This document shows positions 22,083 to 32,102 of a stretch of 64,000 nucleotides of DNA, piece by piece (position 1 is the first letter of the stretch; every line of letters starts with the position of its first letter). The translations under genes were made by a program, and so were the position numbers. This DNA comes from Dama dama (taxonomy: Eukaryota; Chordata; Mammalia; Artiodactyla; Cervidae), in assembly GCF_033118175.1 (NCBI RefSeq), contig NC_083698.1:71207001-71271000 (forward strand). The letters are read 5' to 3'. Below the pieces are notes generated by a model. The model had not been told where the DNA came from and made no database searches. It saw nothing but the letters and a program-made list of their open reading frames with translations.

Positions 22083-22135
22083 TTGTGTATGTGTGTGTAT
22101 ATGTGCATACATGTATGTTCATGTGGGGGGGGGCA
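22083..22135. repeat. (TG)n-rich block ending in G9
   Basis: Alternating TG/TATG units followed by nine consecutive G at 22125-22133. Confidence 0.85.
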
Positions 22136-22796
22136 CGGAGAGAGGGAGAGGAGGTTTACAAAGCAATGGAGAGTGAAAGAATGAAAGAACTGGAATTAGA
22201 GAATTTTGTAGAGTGCTTTGAAGTCATTGTCTACAAAGTGTTGTATTAATATCAATCATTACTTTCAAACTATTCAACACAATTTTTTAGCTTACTTTTT
22301 AAGAGAAAGTCCTATAGGATTTTATTTTTTCACTACTTTTATACTTGCATATGTTGTTTGACTCTCTCAGCACATAAGCACTACTTCCTGCATTAGTCAA
22401 GAATTTCTGGATCCTGTGCTATAAACTGTTCCAGGATCCCTGGGCTTGGCTTGGGTGGACAGCCCCAAAAGTCTGAAAGAAAGTGACCCTGGTCTTAGCC
22501 TGATAGTCAAAGCATCACTTCCCTCTCTGATCACTATACCTATAAGCAATCCTTTCACTCAAATTTAGCTCAGAATTGTTTCTTTTTTCATGTTAATATC
22601 GCTTATACCTCTTCCTCCTTTCTTTACTACTACAGTTCAATTGGTTAATGATATGATTAAATTTCAGTTCATTACTTTGAAACAAGTGCATGGCTTCTTG
22701 AGAAATGTTTAGTTTGTGTCTTCTGTCATGTTCACCTTTGTGCCCTGTGTCCACTGCATGCTTCTCTCAGAGCTCCATCCAGTGACTAAAACATCA

Positions 22797-22797
22797 A

Positions 22798-22840
<43 letters not shown>
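22797..22840. repeat. CA/AC microsatellite
   Basis: Uninterrupted (AC)16 at 22805-22836 with imperfect CA units on the left and ATAT on the right. Length and purity make it likely to vary between individuals. Confidence 0.97.
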
Positions 22841-22879
22841 CAGGAGAATTAATTTTCTGGAAAGATAAAGTAGACACAC

Positions 22880-23590
22880 ATTTTTCTATTTTTTTCTGCT
22901 AAACACAACAAAACTCCCTCAGAATCATATATAAAACATAATAAGAAGATGCTGAAAGTAGACCAACTAGAGACCTCAGGACCAGAGGAATGACCTGGTG
23001 GTGTGTTCCCCTGAGTTTTCTTCTTGCTTCATATATCCTACACTGGGAGCTGAAGGAGATAGGTGCACATGAAAACAAAAACAAAAGTCTCCTCTTAAAA
23101 GCCAAAGGACTTGGAAAAAGCAAGACAAATTAGCAAGACAAAAAAAAACAAAAACCAAAACCCAAACATTTAAAAGCAGCCACCATAGAAATGCTTCAAT
23201 GAACACACGTGAAAGAAATGAAAAGGTAGGAAAAAGTGACTCAAATGACAGCAGCTTTCTTGTCACAAACTATGGAGACCAGAAAAAAAATGGCACAATA
23301 TTTTTGAAGTGTTGAAAGAAAGAAATATTGACCCAGAAAATGATGGAAAACTAAGAGACTTTATCAACAACAGATCTACCTTATAATTATGGCTAAAGGA
23401 AGTTCTCTAAACAGAAATGGAAAAAATAAGAGGAAACATATTGGAATTTCATGACGAAAGAAAGAATAATGGAAAGAGTAAAAATACAGGTAACTGCAAA
23501 AGACTTTTTCTCTTGAGTTTTCTAAATCATGTGTGAGATTTAAAGGATAAATTACAACAGTAGCTAGTCTGGTTCTCAAACAAAATTACG
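22880..23590 (+). mobile_element. L1-derived internal/3' fragment, sense
   Basis: The right half matches a known L1M region: ACTATGGAGACCAGAAAAAA, AATGGCACAATATTTTTGAA, GTGTTGAAAGAAAGAAATAT, TGGCTAAAGGAAGTTCTCTA and GAATAATGGAAAGAGTAAAA. The left part (22880-23140) is A-rich and less certain. No readable frame. Confidence 0.65.
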
Positions 23591-24785
23591 TATGTGGCCC
23601 ACATTATATTTTTCTTGAAGAATAGTGTTCTACATAGTAAAATGTGTAATAAATTGTTAAAGAACAACCAAAAATTAATGAGGAAAAGAGAAAATCCCAA
23701 GATCAAGATTCATGCCCCCAGTTGTGTTTGGTTTCCTAATCAGAAGTGGTTAGCAGACACTTAGGTAAGGTAGGGTATACTCAGCCCCTGGCCTACATCT
23801 CTCTATTTTTTCCAGAAAAGCATCATAGAAGAAGCTGTCAGCTGCTTTTATAGTCTGCAGTTACATCGTATACAATATGTCCTGTGTCAAATTGTCACTC
23901 AAAAAGGGAGATAGGAATTTTCAGATTCTGATAGACTGTAGATGGCAATACCTAAATCATCTTCCCTTTTATTATTCCCATCCAAAGATATTCCTGATAA
24001 AGCATTAATAGCTCAGGAAACTGAAATTTCCAACCAGTTATCTATCAGAATAAAAGAGAATCCCCTCTAACTGAAGCATGAATAGAATCTGAAAAATAAC
24101 TGCAGTGCTAAAGGGGAGACACTGGGGGAGGTCTCACACCTTTTTACTACACATCCTGCCTCTAACACCTGGGCTACGTCATGCAGAAATCCTGCTGTGT
24201 GCCCTGGGAGGTATGCAGGTTCAGACAGAGCTATGATCTGACTTCTTGGTGGTTCTTCCTTTTCAGCTCTCTTCCTCTCCCTCTGTTTCCAAGAGGAAAT
24301 TTCCAGTATAACTCATGGGGCCTTACAATAATTCTTTAATGCAAAGAGCTTTTAAAAATTAAGTGTTTTCCACAATAAACTTTACCACTAAGGACATGTG
24401 TAGAAGGAAAGACAAGCAGCCATATAGAAAAATAGGAGAGGAAAGAGACACAGAGTATATTCATACCAGAGAAACTTTGATTCTGCCCATCTTTACCCCT
24501 GCATGTTTGTCCTATTTTAGGACATTATGGCAAGTTACAGTCAACCTCTTCAGAAATGAGTGACATTCACTGCAGTAAGAACAGAAAAACAGGTTCATTA
24601 CAAAAGCAGTAGAAATCTGGCTTCTGTGTTTAATGTCAAATAAGTTGATATTGCTTGCTTATTCTGAATATTAAGGAAATGTGAAATCTCCTTACACTTT
24701 TATAATAAGATTTCCTATTGCTACTCTATAAGCAGTCCAGCAGAGCTTTAATTTCCTTCTAATAGGACATTTAAGAATTTACCAG
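23591..24785. other. AT-rich single-copy sequence
   Basis: About 1.2 kb with no named repeat and no frame worth calling. Confidence 0.5.
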
Positions 24786-24789
24786 GTTG

Positions 24790-24880
24790 TGGAGAGTTCA
24801 AAAGTGGTCAGGCTTTCGATCAAGAATTCCTAATTCAAATCCTGTTTGCTACTGGCTAACACATGCTAATAAGGGGGTCA
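24790..24880 (+). mobile_element. Possible MIR remnant, sense
   Basis: GGTCAGGCTTTCGATCAAGA, ATTCAAATCCTGTTTGCTAC and TGGCTAACACATGC follow the tRNA-like part of MIR (GGGTTCAAATCCTGGCTCTGCC-type). Confidence 0.4.
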
Positions 24881-25254
24881 TTACATCTTTCCAAACCAGA
24901 ACAACACTGTGCAGGGTAATTGGCTTAGCCCTTCACCATCCGGCCGAATGCCTTCATTTGGCTCAGGGCTGCGGACGCGCCTGGCTGGATGTTAAATTGT
25001 GCACGAAAGAACAAACCCCTGCTTGGAAGCCCTGTGTTGGCTTTACGAGAGAGCAGCAGGGTTCTCTGGGAAAAAAAACAAAACAAAACCAGAACTGGGA
25101 AGCAGCTCTGGTGCCGGCCAGTCTGGTTGGAAATTACCAACCTCCTCGGTTGACTCCCTCCATCCTCCCCTTCTTCAGGTGCCCACAGTGGGGTCCCTGA
25201 CCTCCGCACTAACCTGCACTGAGGGCCACTGATTCTTTGGGGCTTGGTATTTTA
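24881..25254. other. Single-copy sequence
   Basis: Overlapping frames up to 137 codons (24787-25200 on the plus strand) have no recognisable domain. A small cluster of CG dinucleotides near 24940-24985 is far too short for a CpG island. Confidence 0.45.
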
Positions 25255-25377
25255 CCTTCTTCATCTCATCTGATCATCTCAACCAGCCTAGGAAGTAGTA
25301 GGACTGCCTCTTTACAGGTGAGAAACCTGAGGCAGAAACACAGGTAATGTGCCAAAGGACACCAGGTTTTGTATGGC
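25255..25377 (-). mobile_element. MIR SINE remnant, antisense
   Basis: CATCTCAACCAGCCTAGGAA, TTTACAGGTGAGAAACCTGA, GGCAGAAACACAGGTAATGT and GCCAAAGGACACCAGG follow the reverse MIR core. Confidence 0.65.
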
Positions 25378-25429
25378 ACCATCCTCTTAACCAATGAGTG
25401 ACACCATCTGTGCCTTGACACTTTTTTCT

Positions 25430-25527
25430 AAAGCAACAGATGTTTGCACAGTTCTGGAGACTAGAAGTCCAAGATCATGGTGCCAGCAGGGTTGATCCTG
25501 GGGCGACCCCCTCTTCCTGGTTTGCAG
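25430..25527 (-). mobile_element. MaLR (MLT1/MST-like) LTR, left part, antisense
   Basis: AGCAACAGATGTTTGCACAG, TTCTGGAGACTAGAAGTCCA and AGATCATGGTGCCAGCAGGG are the reverse of a MaLR-type LTR 3' half. The LTR continues on the far side of a Bov-tA insertion. Confidence 0.7.
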
Positions 25528-25749
25528 AGGGCTTCCCAGATGGTGCTGGTGGTAAAGAATTCGCCTGCCAATGCAAGAGACATAAGAGAAGCAGGTTCAA
25601 TCCCTGGGTCAGGAAGATTCCCTGGAGAAGGAAATTGCAACCCACTCCAGTATTCTTGCCTGGAGAATCCCATGGACAGAGAAGCCTGGTGGGCTACCAT
25701 TCCTGAGTCAAAATGAGTCAGACATGACTGAAGTGACTTAGCACGCATG
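25528..25749 (+). mobile_element. Bov-tA SINE inserted in a MaLR LTR, sense
   Basis: Head GGGCTTCCCAGATGGTGCTG, B-box-like GGTTCAATCCC, body with CCACTCCAGTATTCTTGCCT, end GAGTCAGACATGACTGAAGT and a GACTTAGCACGC terminus. The head carries about ten extra bases (near 25580-25592) relative to a standard copy. The LTR before and after it is colinear, so this insertion is younger than the LTR. No clean TSD. Confidence 0.93.
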
Positions 25750-25866
25750 CTTTCTTAGCACACATCTCATCATGTCCTCACATGGCGAAGAGTAAGATCA
25801 CCTCTCCGTATTTCTTCTTATAAGGGTATTCAACACTCTCTTTTTATTTGACTCTTGAGTATTGTT
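25750..25866 (-). mobile_element. MaLR LTR, right part, antisense
   Basis: CATCATGTCCTCACATGGCG, TATTTCTTCTTATAAGGGTA and ACTCTC continue the reverse LTR order interrupted at 25527 (compare TGTCTTCACATGG and CTTCTTATAAGGACAC). Confidence 0.6.
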
Positions 25867-26329
25867 GTTGCCATGTCTCAAATCCACCTGCAATGCCCAC
25901 AGGTGATTCAGCAAAGGTAAATGTTCTGCAAGGAGCCAAATCAATGCTTGTGAAATACAGGCTTCCCTGCTCTGGATTAATCTACACTTGAAGTAGAGAC
26001 GGTTCGGAAGAAACAGACTCTCAGGCTATACCTTATGAATTCCCACACTTGGTCTTCAGAGAAGATAAACTTCTGATGAGAATTGGACAGTAATGGGCCC
26101 CTGGCTCTACTCCTGGATAAAGTGTGTTTTGCTGATTGAAGGCAGATTTATAAGCAGATTCATCATCTAGGAGGGGTTGAGTGGACATCCCTGATGGAAA
26201 TGGACAGAAAGGGGAGCCTTCTCCTCTCGGCTGAGCAAGTCAAAGAAAGAATCTTTGACCCATGGGGGCTTCCTAATAATTATTTTCCAATCAAAGACAG
26301 TTCTGTGTCAATGCAAGGAACTATCAGCT
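25867..26329. other. Single-copy sequence
   Basis: No repeat family or gene recognised. Confidence 0.5.
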
Positions 26330-26795
26330 GGGCTGTTAGGATTTCTCTAGAGAAATAGAATCAGTAGGATATATGTATATGTGTGTGTATATATATATAT
26401 ATATACATATAATAGAGAAAGAGAGAGAGAGATGGAGAGAGATGGGGGAATTTGGAGGACCTGGTTCACATAGTCATGGAGTGTGGAGGAGAAGGGAAGC
26501 AAGTCTAAAATCTGCAGGGCAGGCCAGCAGGCTAGAGACACAGGGAAGCGTTGATGTGCCGTTCAAGTCAAAGGCCGCCTGGAGGCAGAATTCCCTTTGC
26601 TCACAGGATCTCATTCTTTTTCTCTTAAGCCCTTCAACTGATGGGATGAGACACCCCCCACCACCCCGCCTTTAAGAGGACCAACTGCTTTACTCAAAAT
26701 CTACTGATGTAAAAATGCTTTGACAGCAGCATCTAGAATCATGTTTGATCAACTATCTGGGTACCACCATCCATAAAATTAGTCATTACACTCTC
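26330..26795 (-). mobile_element. MLT2-like ERVL solitary LTR, antisense
   Basis: Reverse of an MLT2-type LTR: TTTCTCTAGAGAAATAGAAT, the internal TA/TG/GA-rich patch, GACCTGGTTCACATAGTCAT, AAATCTGCAGGGCAGGCCAG, CTCTTAAGCCCTTCAACTGA, TTTACTCAAAATCTACTGAT, CAACTATCTGGGTACCACCA, ending AAAATTAGTCATTAC. No internal retroviral sequence adjoins it. Confidence 0.85.
26369..26445. repeat. (TA)n/(TG)n/(GA)n compound microsatellite in the LTR
   Basis: ATATGTATATGTGTGTGTAT runs into (TA)n to about 26407, then AGAGAAAGAGAGAGAGAGAT. This expands the AT/GA-rich segment normally present in that LTR family. Confidence 0.9.
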
Positions 26796-27419
26796 CAGTC
26801 TGAAGCAAATGTGTCCCCACAGTGACATTAAGGTGTCCGGCCCCAGGGGATTCAGAGTTTGGGGCTCCTTCAAGGGCAAATTTGTTCTTGAATTTCATTT
26901 TGCTTCATTGTTTCAGGTAGTCTGTGGGCAGGAGGGTGTCCTGGCAGCACTGATAAGGGGCTGTCTGGTACCCATGAGCATCACTGAGGTAGTGAGCTTG
27001 CTGCTTGCCTGAAGAATGGCCATCCTCCCTGCACTTTCTTCTTCCCAGTGGGATCCTCAGAGCTGGAGTGTTTGGACAATGTCAGATTCTGGAATCATGT
27101 TCAGGGATTCCCCCAGAGCCCCCTGTGGTTTGCCTGATGCCCTGGGTTGACACCCCGTATTCTCCCTTCTGACATTTACTTCTTTATCCTCTCTCTGCAC
27201 GTTCTGAAGTAAACCCTGGGCAGATCTGGACGTGGATCCATTGTTCTCATAGGCTAACAGGCTCCCTTTGTCTGTCACTGGATCAAAGGTAGGGGTAGGA
27301 AGGAAGGGTTGGGTTTTTTAAATAAACATGTGTGCGGAAGATCTTCACATACATTTTGCCTTGCTGGGAAAGCAAAGGTGATCTCCTCAGGAGATGGCTG
27401 AGCCAGGACACAGGAGCAG
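26796..27419. other. Single-copy sequence
   Basis: No repeat family or gene recognised. Confidence 0.5.
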
Positions 27420-27565
27420 CTTGTCCCCCACAGGGACAGTGACCTGGTGAAGTCACAGGGCCACACAAGATATTGCATACGTGAAAAATAAACTTTCGCA
27501 GTGTGAAGCTACTGAGATTTGGGAGATGTTTGTCACCACAGTAGAACCCAGCTCAGCCTGACTAA
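27420..27565 (+). mobile_element. LTR 3'-end-like fragment
   Basis: GTGAAAAATAAACTTTCGCA, TGTGAAGCTACTGAGATTTG, GAGATGTTTGTCACCACAGT and CTGACTAATACATA resemble the polyadenylation-signal and 3' edge of an old mammalian LTR. Confidence 0.45.
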
Positions 27566-27599
27566 TACATATGCTGGTGAAGACTGCATTCATGGCCAG

Positions 27600-27727
27600 G
27601 CTCCAGGCCTCAGGTTCCTCATGCACCAAAGGGAGGTGGAGAAAACTAAGTGAGTCAGTACCCGTGGAGAGCTTAGCATGGTGCTGACCCCGCTCAGACA
27701 GATGCGTATTAGCCATTATTCCTCCAG
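27600..27727 (+). mobile_element. MIR SINE remnant, sense
   Basis: AGGCCTCAGGTTCCTCATGC, GAGAGCTTAGCATGGTGCTG and GTATTAGCCATTATT match the sense MIR core and tail order. Confidence 0.6.
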
Positions 27728-28544
27728 AGTCCCAGCTCTGGGCAATCTGTCTCCAGTGGCCCCAGCACTTCCCTCAGGTCTGCATCCTGCTCACCGTTAC
27801 CATCTGTGCAGAGGGAGGGAAAGAGTGTAAGCTCGTAGTCCAGATGGGGGCCAGGTCTGCGGGGGAAGCCTCGGGAAGGCTGCAGCTGGCCAACTCCTGC
27901 ACCAGCCCTAGCACTCCATGTGAATAACAAGGACCGTCAGCACTCGTCTTCATCTTTCCATAAATGCTCCACCAAATGAAAGAAAAGAATTTCAGGTTAC
28001 TGGGGCCAGTATTTAATTATTGTGATTTATTAACACTAAGTACATAGAGCAGTGCCCTGGACATGACAGCCCTCATTCCCTAGCGAGTCTGGGAGTCTGG
28101 TTGGACTCCTGCCGCATCCTGCGCAATTCTTTTCATTATCATCATCCTGATTATTTACAGCAGTCCAGCCACTGGGGAGAAGGGCAATCGCTGTCAAGTT
28201 CACAGCAAGTTCAAGGCCTTGTGAGCAGCAATGAAGATCAGAGAAGGCCTGGTGGCTGGGAAAGGGGGACCTGGTGCCCTGAGCGTTTGCCAGGAGCCGA
28301 GGCTCCACGGGCAGGAGGGGAAACGTGAAGTCGGAGACCTATGGACAGAAAGGTGGGCTGGCGTCACCCCTGCTTTCGGTCATCTCCTCCCCGCCCTTCC
28401 TCCTCACACTCAGATCTTGTGTTTATAGAACAGTTGTGTTCTGAGCACCCAAAAGGAACAAATCTCAAAATGTTGAGAACAGTGTGGGTGTTACAATTGT
28501 TTCTCTGTGAGGACTTGTCTGGTATCTCTTATCCACGTGTTGTA
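27728..28544. other. Single-copy sequence
   Basis: No repeat family or gene recognised; short overlapping frames only. Confidence 0.5.
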
Positions 28545-28692
28545 AGGTAGTCCTCATTCTCACAACTCTAGAATTCCAGTATTATTTCCCATTTTATAGT
28601 CGAGAAAACTGTGACTCAGAAGCTTTGCCCAGCATCACAGAGCTTATAGGAGGCACAGAGAATCCATGTCTGTCTCACCATCTGTACTTCAG
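28545..28692 (-). mobile_element. MIR SINE remnant, antisense
   Basis: TATTTCCCATTTTATAGTCG, AGAAAACTGTGACTCAGAAG, CTTTGCCCAGCATCACAGAG and CATGTCTGTCTCACCATCTG are the reverse MIR core. Confidence 0.7.
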
Positions 28693-29084
28693 ATAGTAGT
28701 ACTTCTTATTTGAACAGAATTTTGTTTGGTTTCTTTAGCTTTTGAAGCTTGTATCCCTCATCCCTGTCTTGAAGTGCCTGAAAAGAAAAAAAGGTTTTTT
28801 TTTTTTAAGTATTTCAGTCCAAAATAGAGTGACTCAGGAGCAGGAAGAAGTCATGGTTTCTTCTAAGCCAGATAAGCAATTCTGTAAGAGCTTGAACATC
28901 TCAGCTGCTTTCCGCCTACAGTTGTTTTCTTTTGAGAGTGGGCTAATTTAGAAGGAGTTTTTTTTTTAGGGAAATACAAACTTTGTAACTTGGGTTTTTA
29001 GGGCTAACTTATGGCTCCTGAATTCTAAGGAACCAGATGAAGGCCATTTCTGAATGAATGGAATTATGCTCATTGTCCCTGTGA
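28693..29084. other. Single-copy sequence with T runs
   Basis: T runs near 28795-28806 and 28959-28968. No gene or named repeat. Confidence 0.5.
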
Positions 29085-29470
29085 ATATCTAACACTGTCC
29101 AAGAAATAACAGCTGACTCAGTGAGACAAGAATAAAGGAAGACAAATATTGAAGGGAGGGTACAAAATATCCTAATACTTCCAGATAATATGATTGTCTA
29201 TATGAAACATATTAGAGAAACAAGTAAAATTAATTAACCAACTAAGAGATTTTAGAGGGTAGTTGGTTACAATATAAATATCTGAAGATCAAAAACTTTT
29301 CCAGCACAGCCATTATCAGCAAGGAATAGCATTTTTTAAAAAGTACTTTAATCGCAATAGTAAGAAAAATATAAATGCCTAGGATTAAACTTAAGGTTTA
29401 CAGAGGGATATAAATGAATAATTTTATGAATAGAGAGTGATACAATAATCTGGGATTTTAAAAAATCAAT
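29085..29470 (+). mobile_element. L1 ORF2 internal fragment, sense
   Basis: AATAAAGGAAGACAAATATT, CCAGATAATATGATTGTCTA, GTAGTTGGTTACAATATAAA and TAAATGCCTAGGATTAAACT follow L1 ORF2 just downstream of the reverse-transcriptase region. Truncated at both ends and not readable as a frame. Confidence 0.75.
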
Positions 29471-29482
29471 ACTGCAAAATAG

Positions 29483-29678
29483 GTAAGATAGTAAATGTTT
29501 TTCAGCTTTGTGAGCCATATGGTCTATGTCAGAAAGGCTCGATTTTACATTACAGCACAGAAACAGTACCAGAGGCAACACACATATGAATGAGCACGGC
29601 TTTGTGCCGATAAAACTTTATTTACTGAAACAGTCAGAGGGCCAATTTGGCACATGGGACAAAGTCTGCCAACCCCTG
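29483..29678. mobile_element. Non-autonomous hAT-like DNA transposon remnant
   Basis: GATAGTAAATGTTTTTCAGC, TTTGTGAGCCATATGGTCTA, CATATGAATGAGCACGGCTT, AAAACTTTATTTACTGAAAC and GTCTGCCAACCCCTG at the right edge match a known mammalian element of the hAT type. It sits immediately after the L1 fragment. A second copy of the family lies at 60690-60835. Confidence 0.75.
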
Positions 29679-29963
29679 CTACAAATGATTATCTCTTTTC
29701 CTCTGGCAGAAAATAACTACAATGAGTTTGAAATATTTCCTGAGGATAAATTCTTGGTATTTGGAATACTGGGCCAAGAAGAATAAAATATACTTATGGT
29801 TTTAGTTATAGATTACCACACTGCTCCTAAAATGCCCTCCAGAAATTTCAGGGCAACCAGTCTTAATGAGTGTAACCATTTCACACTAATATTACCACTA
29901 TTGGAGAAATCTTCCTAACATTAAATTAATCAGTTTAAAATAGAACTTCTGCAATAATTATTG
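29679..29963. other. No feature recognised
   Basis: CCTCCAGAAATTTCAGGGCA near 29840 and the block after it hint at a decayed repeat, but I cannot name it. Confidence 0.4.
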
Positions 29964-30101
29964 AGGGGCTTCCCTTGTGGTTCAGCTGGTAAAGAATCTG
30001 CCTGCAATGCAGGAGACCTGGATTCAATCCCTGGGTTGGGAAGATCCCCTAGAGAAGGGAAAGGCTACCCATTCCAGTATTTTGGCCTAGAGAATTCCAC
30101 T
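29964..30101 (+). mobile_element. 3'-truncated Bov-tA, sense
   Basis: Head GGGGCTTCCCTTGTGGTTCA, B-box-like GATTCAATCCC and the body up to CCTAGAGAATTCCA, then it stops about 70 bp short of a normal end. Retroposed SINEs usually lose nothing from the 3' end, so this points to a later deletion. Confidence 0.92.
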
Positions 30102-30675
30102 ACTGAGAGGAAGTGTTTTTTTTCCTTTTGTATTTTTCAGAATTATCAGGTTATATACTCGGCACCCTTAGTCACTGAAATTGAAGAGGAAGCATTTTAA
30201 AGAGCAAATGTGCTTCAGTGTTTCTGTTGATATATGCAGTATTATCTATTTTGGGACCCATTAACCTCAAATATTTTAGTTCTTGTGTTATTTAAAGATG
30301 ATCTTTTTATGTTTCCTTTAAAGGATTTACTTTGAAGACGTTAATTTAGCCAAGATGGGGCGTTTGTAGTTTAGCTGCTATGAAGTTTATGAACATAATT
30401 GAAATCAGGATTCCCCGAACAATGTTTCCTGGCAATTTCCAATGCACTTGGTAGATATTTTAGAGTGCCGCCCTTTCTAGCCATTCTCATCCTTCCTGTA
30501 GTCCTCTGATGTGAAGGCCCTGCTCCCAGTGGAGATTAGATGAAAGAGCTGAGATGCAGTATGTGAGGAGACCAAGTATGTAGGACTTGCCTGTCATCAC
30601 TGGGCTGTTTATAGCAGTTATGTTTAATACGAAGAATATTTTGATTGTCTCAGACCGGATTTTAAATATAATTCT
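30102..30675. other. Single-copy sequence
   Basis: No repeat family or gene recognised. Confidence 0.5.
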
Positions 30676-30685
30676 TTGCATTTTA

Positions 30686-31032
30686 AAAAATAATTTACTT
30701 ATCTGTTTCTTTAGGCTGTGCTGGGTCTTCATTGCTGCACAGACTATTTCTCAAGTTGTGGCAAGCGAAGGCTACTCTCTAGTTGCGGTGCACGGCATTG
30801 TGGTGGCTTCCCTTGCTGTGGAGCACAGGCCCTAGGGTGCAAGGACTTCAGTAATTGCAGCACATGGGCTCAGTAGTTGCAGCTCCCAGGCTCCAGAGCA
30901 CAGGCTCAGTAGCTGCGGCACTTGGGCCTCGCTACTCCACTGTATGTGGGATCGTCCCAGACCAGGGATCAAATGGTTGTCTCCTGCATTGGCAGGAGGG
31001 TTCTTTACCATTGAGCCAGCAGGGAAGCCCCC
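30686..31032 (-). mobile_element. CHR-type SINE, antisense, 10-bp TSD
   Basis: Antisense CHR: TTTACTTATCTGTTTCTTTA tail complement, GCTGTGCTGGGTCTTCATTG, repeated TTGCAGCTCCCAGGCTCCAG modules, B-box complement region GGGATCAAATGG, and head complement GCCAGCAGGGAAGCCC. The exact TSD TTGCATTTTA is at 30676-30685 and 31033-31042. It is longer than usual because a middle CAGTAGTTGC-type module is repeated. Confidence 0.95.
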
Positions 31033-31042
31033 TTGCATTTTA

Positions 31043-31717
31043 TATTGATGTTAATCCTTAGGGAATGAGGAATAGATTTCATTTTTCACTTGTCTGTGTC
31101 AAATGAATGGGTGCCTGGAAAGGGACCATCACGAAAATACGGTTGTGAAGTGACTGCAAGTTAGGGTTGAGACAAATGCCAGCAGGAGTTACAATGTTAG
31201 AATGACCACAACACTCCTCCCGCGTGCAGTCCCTGCAGGAGCTCATTTTCCCTCAACAGCCAATGGGCTACTATTGTAAAGTCATTTCTAAAATCCCTTT
31301 CAGCAGAGGCCCTTGGGAGTGCACCCAGCCGGAGGGGCTTCCTCCCTGGCTCAGCCTCAAGCCTGGTTACAACTAACTTCTGAGAGGAGCCAGCTCCTCA
31401 CAAGTCCTGTGATGGACAGTGTGTTACTGAGAGCCAGTTCATAGTGAGGACACTGGGGCATGAACACGTATCCAGTCACTCAGCCAAAAAGACACTGGGC
31501 AGGGCTGTCCTGGGCCTGGAGCATCACACTCCCGGCATCAGGCTGTGAGCCACAATCTGTGTGCATGGGAGGGAGTGGGGTCCCGGTCCCCAGCCCTGCA
31601 TTCAGGCTGCACGATATCCCTTCTGCTTCCTGAGTTTTCCACGACAGTCCTTGCTCCCAGCCTTCTTGGAGGCCAAAAGCCACACAATCTCTTTTTTTTT
31701 TTTTCTAAGTTGCACTT
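31043..31717. other. Single-copy sequence
   Basis: Includes a T run at about 31692-31705 that may belong to the SINE after it. No gene recognised. Confidence 0.5.
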
Positions 31718-32102
31718 CATTGTTTTATTGTTATTATTATTTTGGTTACTCTAGGTCTTCATTTTTGCAAGTGGGCTTTTCTCTAGTTGCGTGAATGGGG
31801 ACTACTCTTAGTCATGGTGCACGGGCTTCTTATTGTGGTGGCTTCTCTTGTGGAGCACAGGTCCTAGATGCAAGGGCTTCAGTTGTTGCACCACACAGGC
31901 TCAGCAGTTGTGGCTCCTGGGCCCTAGAGCTCAAGAGCTTTAGTAGTTGCAGCTCATGGTCTCTAGAGCTTGGGCTCAGTACTTGTGGCACACGGGCTGA
32001 GTCGCTCTGCAGCATGTAAAAATCTTTCCCAGACCAGGGATCGAACCCATGTCCCTGGCATTGACAAGCGGATTCTTATCAACTGTACCACCAGGAAAGT
32101 CC
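31718..32102 (-). mobile_element. CHR-type SINE with extra middle modules, antisense
   Basis: TCATTGTTTTATTGTTATTA tail complement, TACTCTAGGTCTTCATTTTT, TGGTGGCTTCTCTTGTGGAG, several repeats of the AGTAGTTGCAGCTCATGGTC-type unit, B-box complement (GGGATCGAACCC) and head complement ACCACCAGGAAAGTCC. At about 385 bp it is the longest SINE here. Confidence 0.92.

Larger units (their letters stand above)
21561..22879. other. AT-rich single-copy sequence with microsatellites
   Basis: No gene recognised. TG-rich sequence with a run of nine G (22125-22133) lies near 22083-22135. A CA microsatellite is listed separately. Confidence 0.5.

Noticed and set aside
24940..24985. CpG island
   Set aside because: Only a handful of CG dinucleotides over less than 50 bp.
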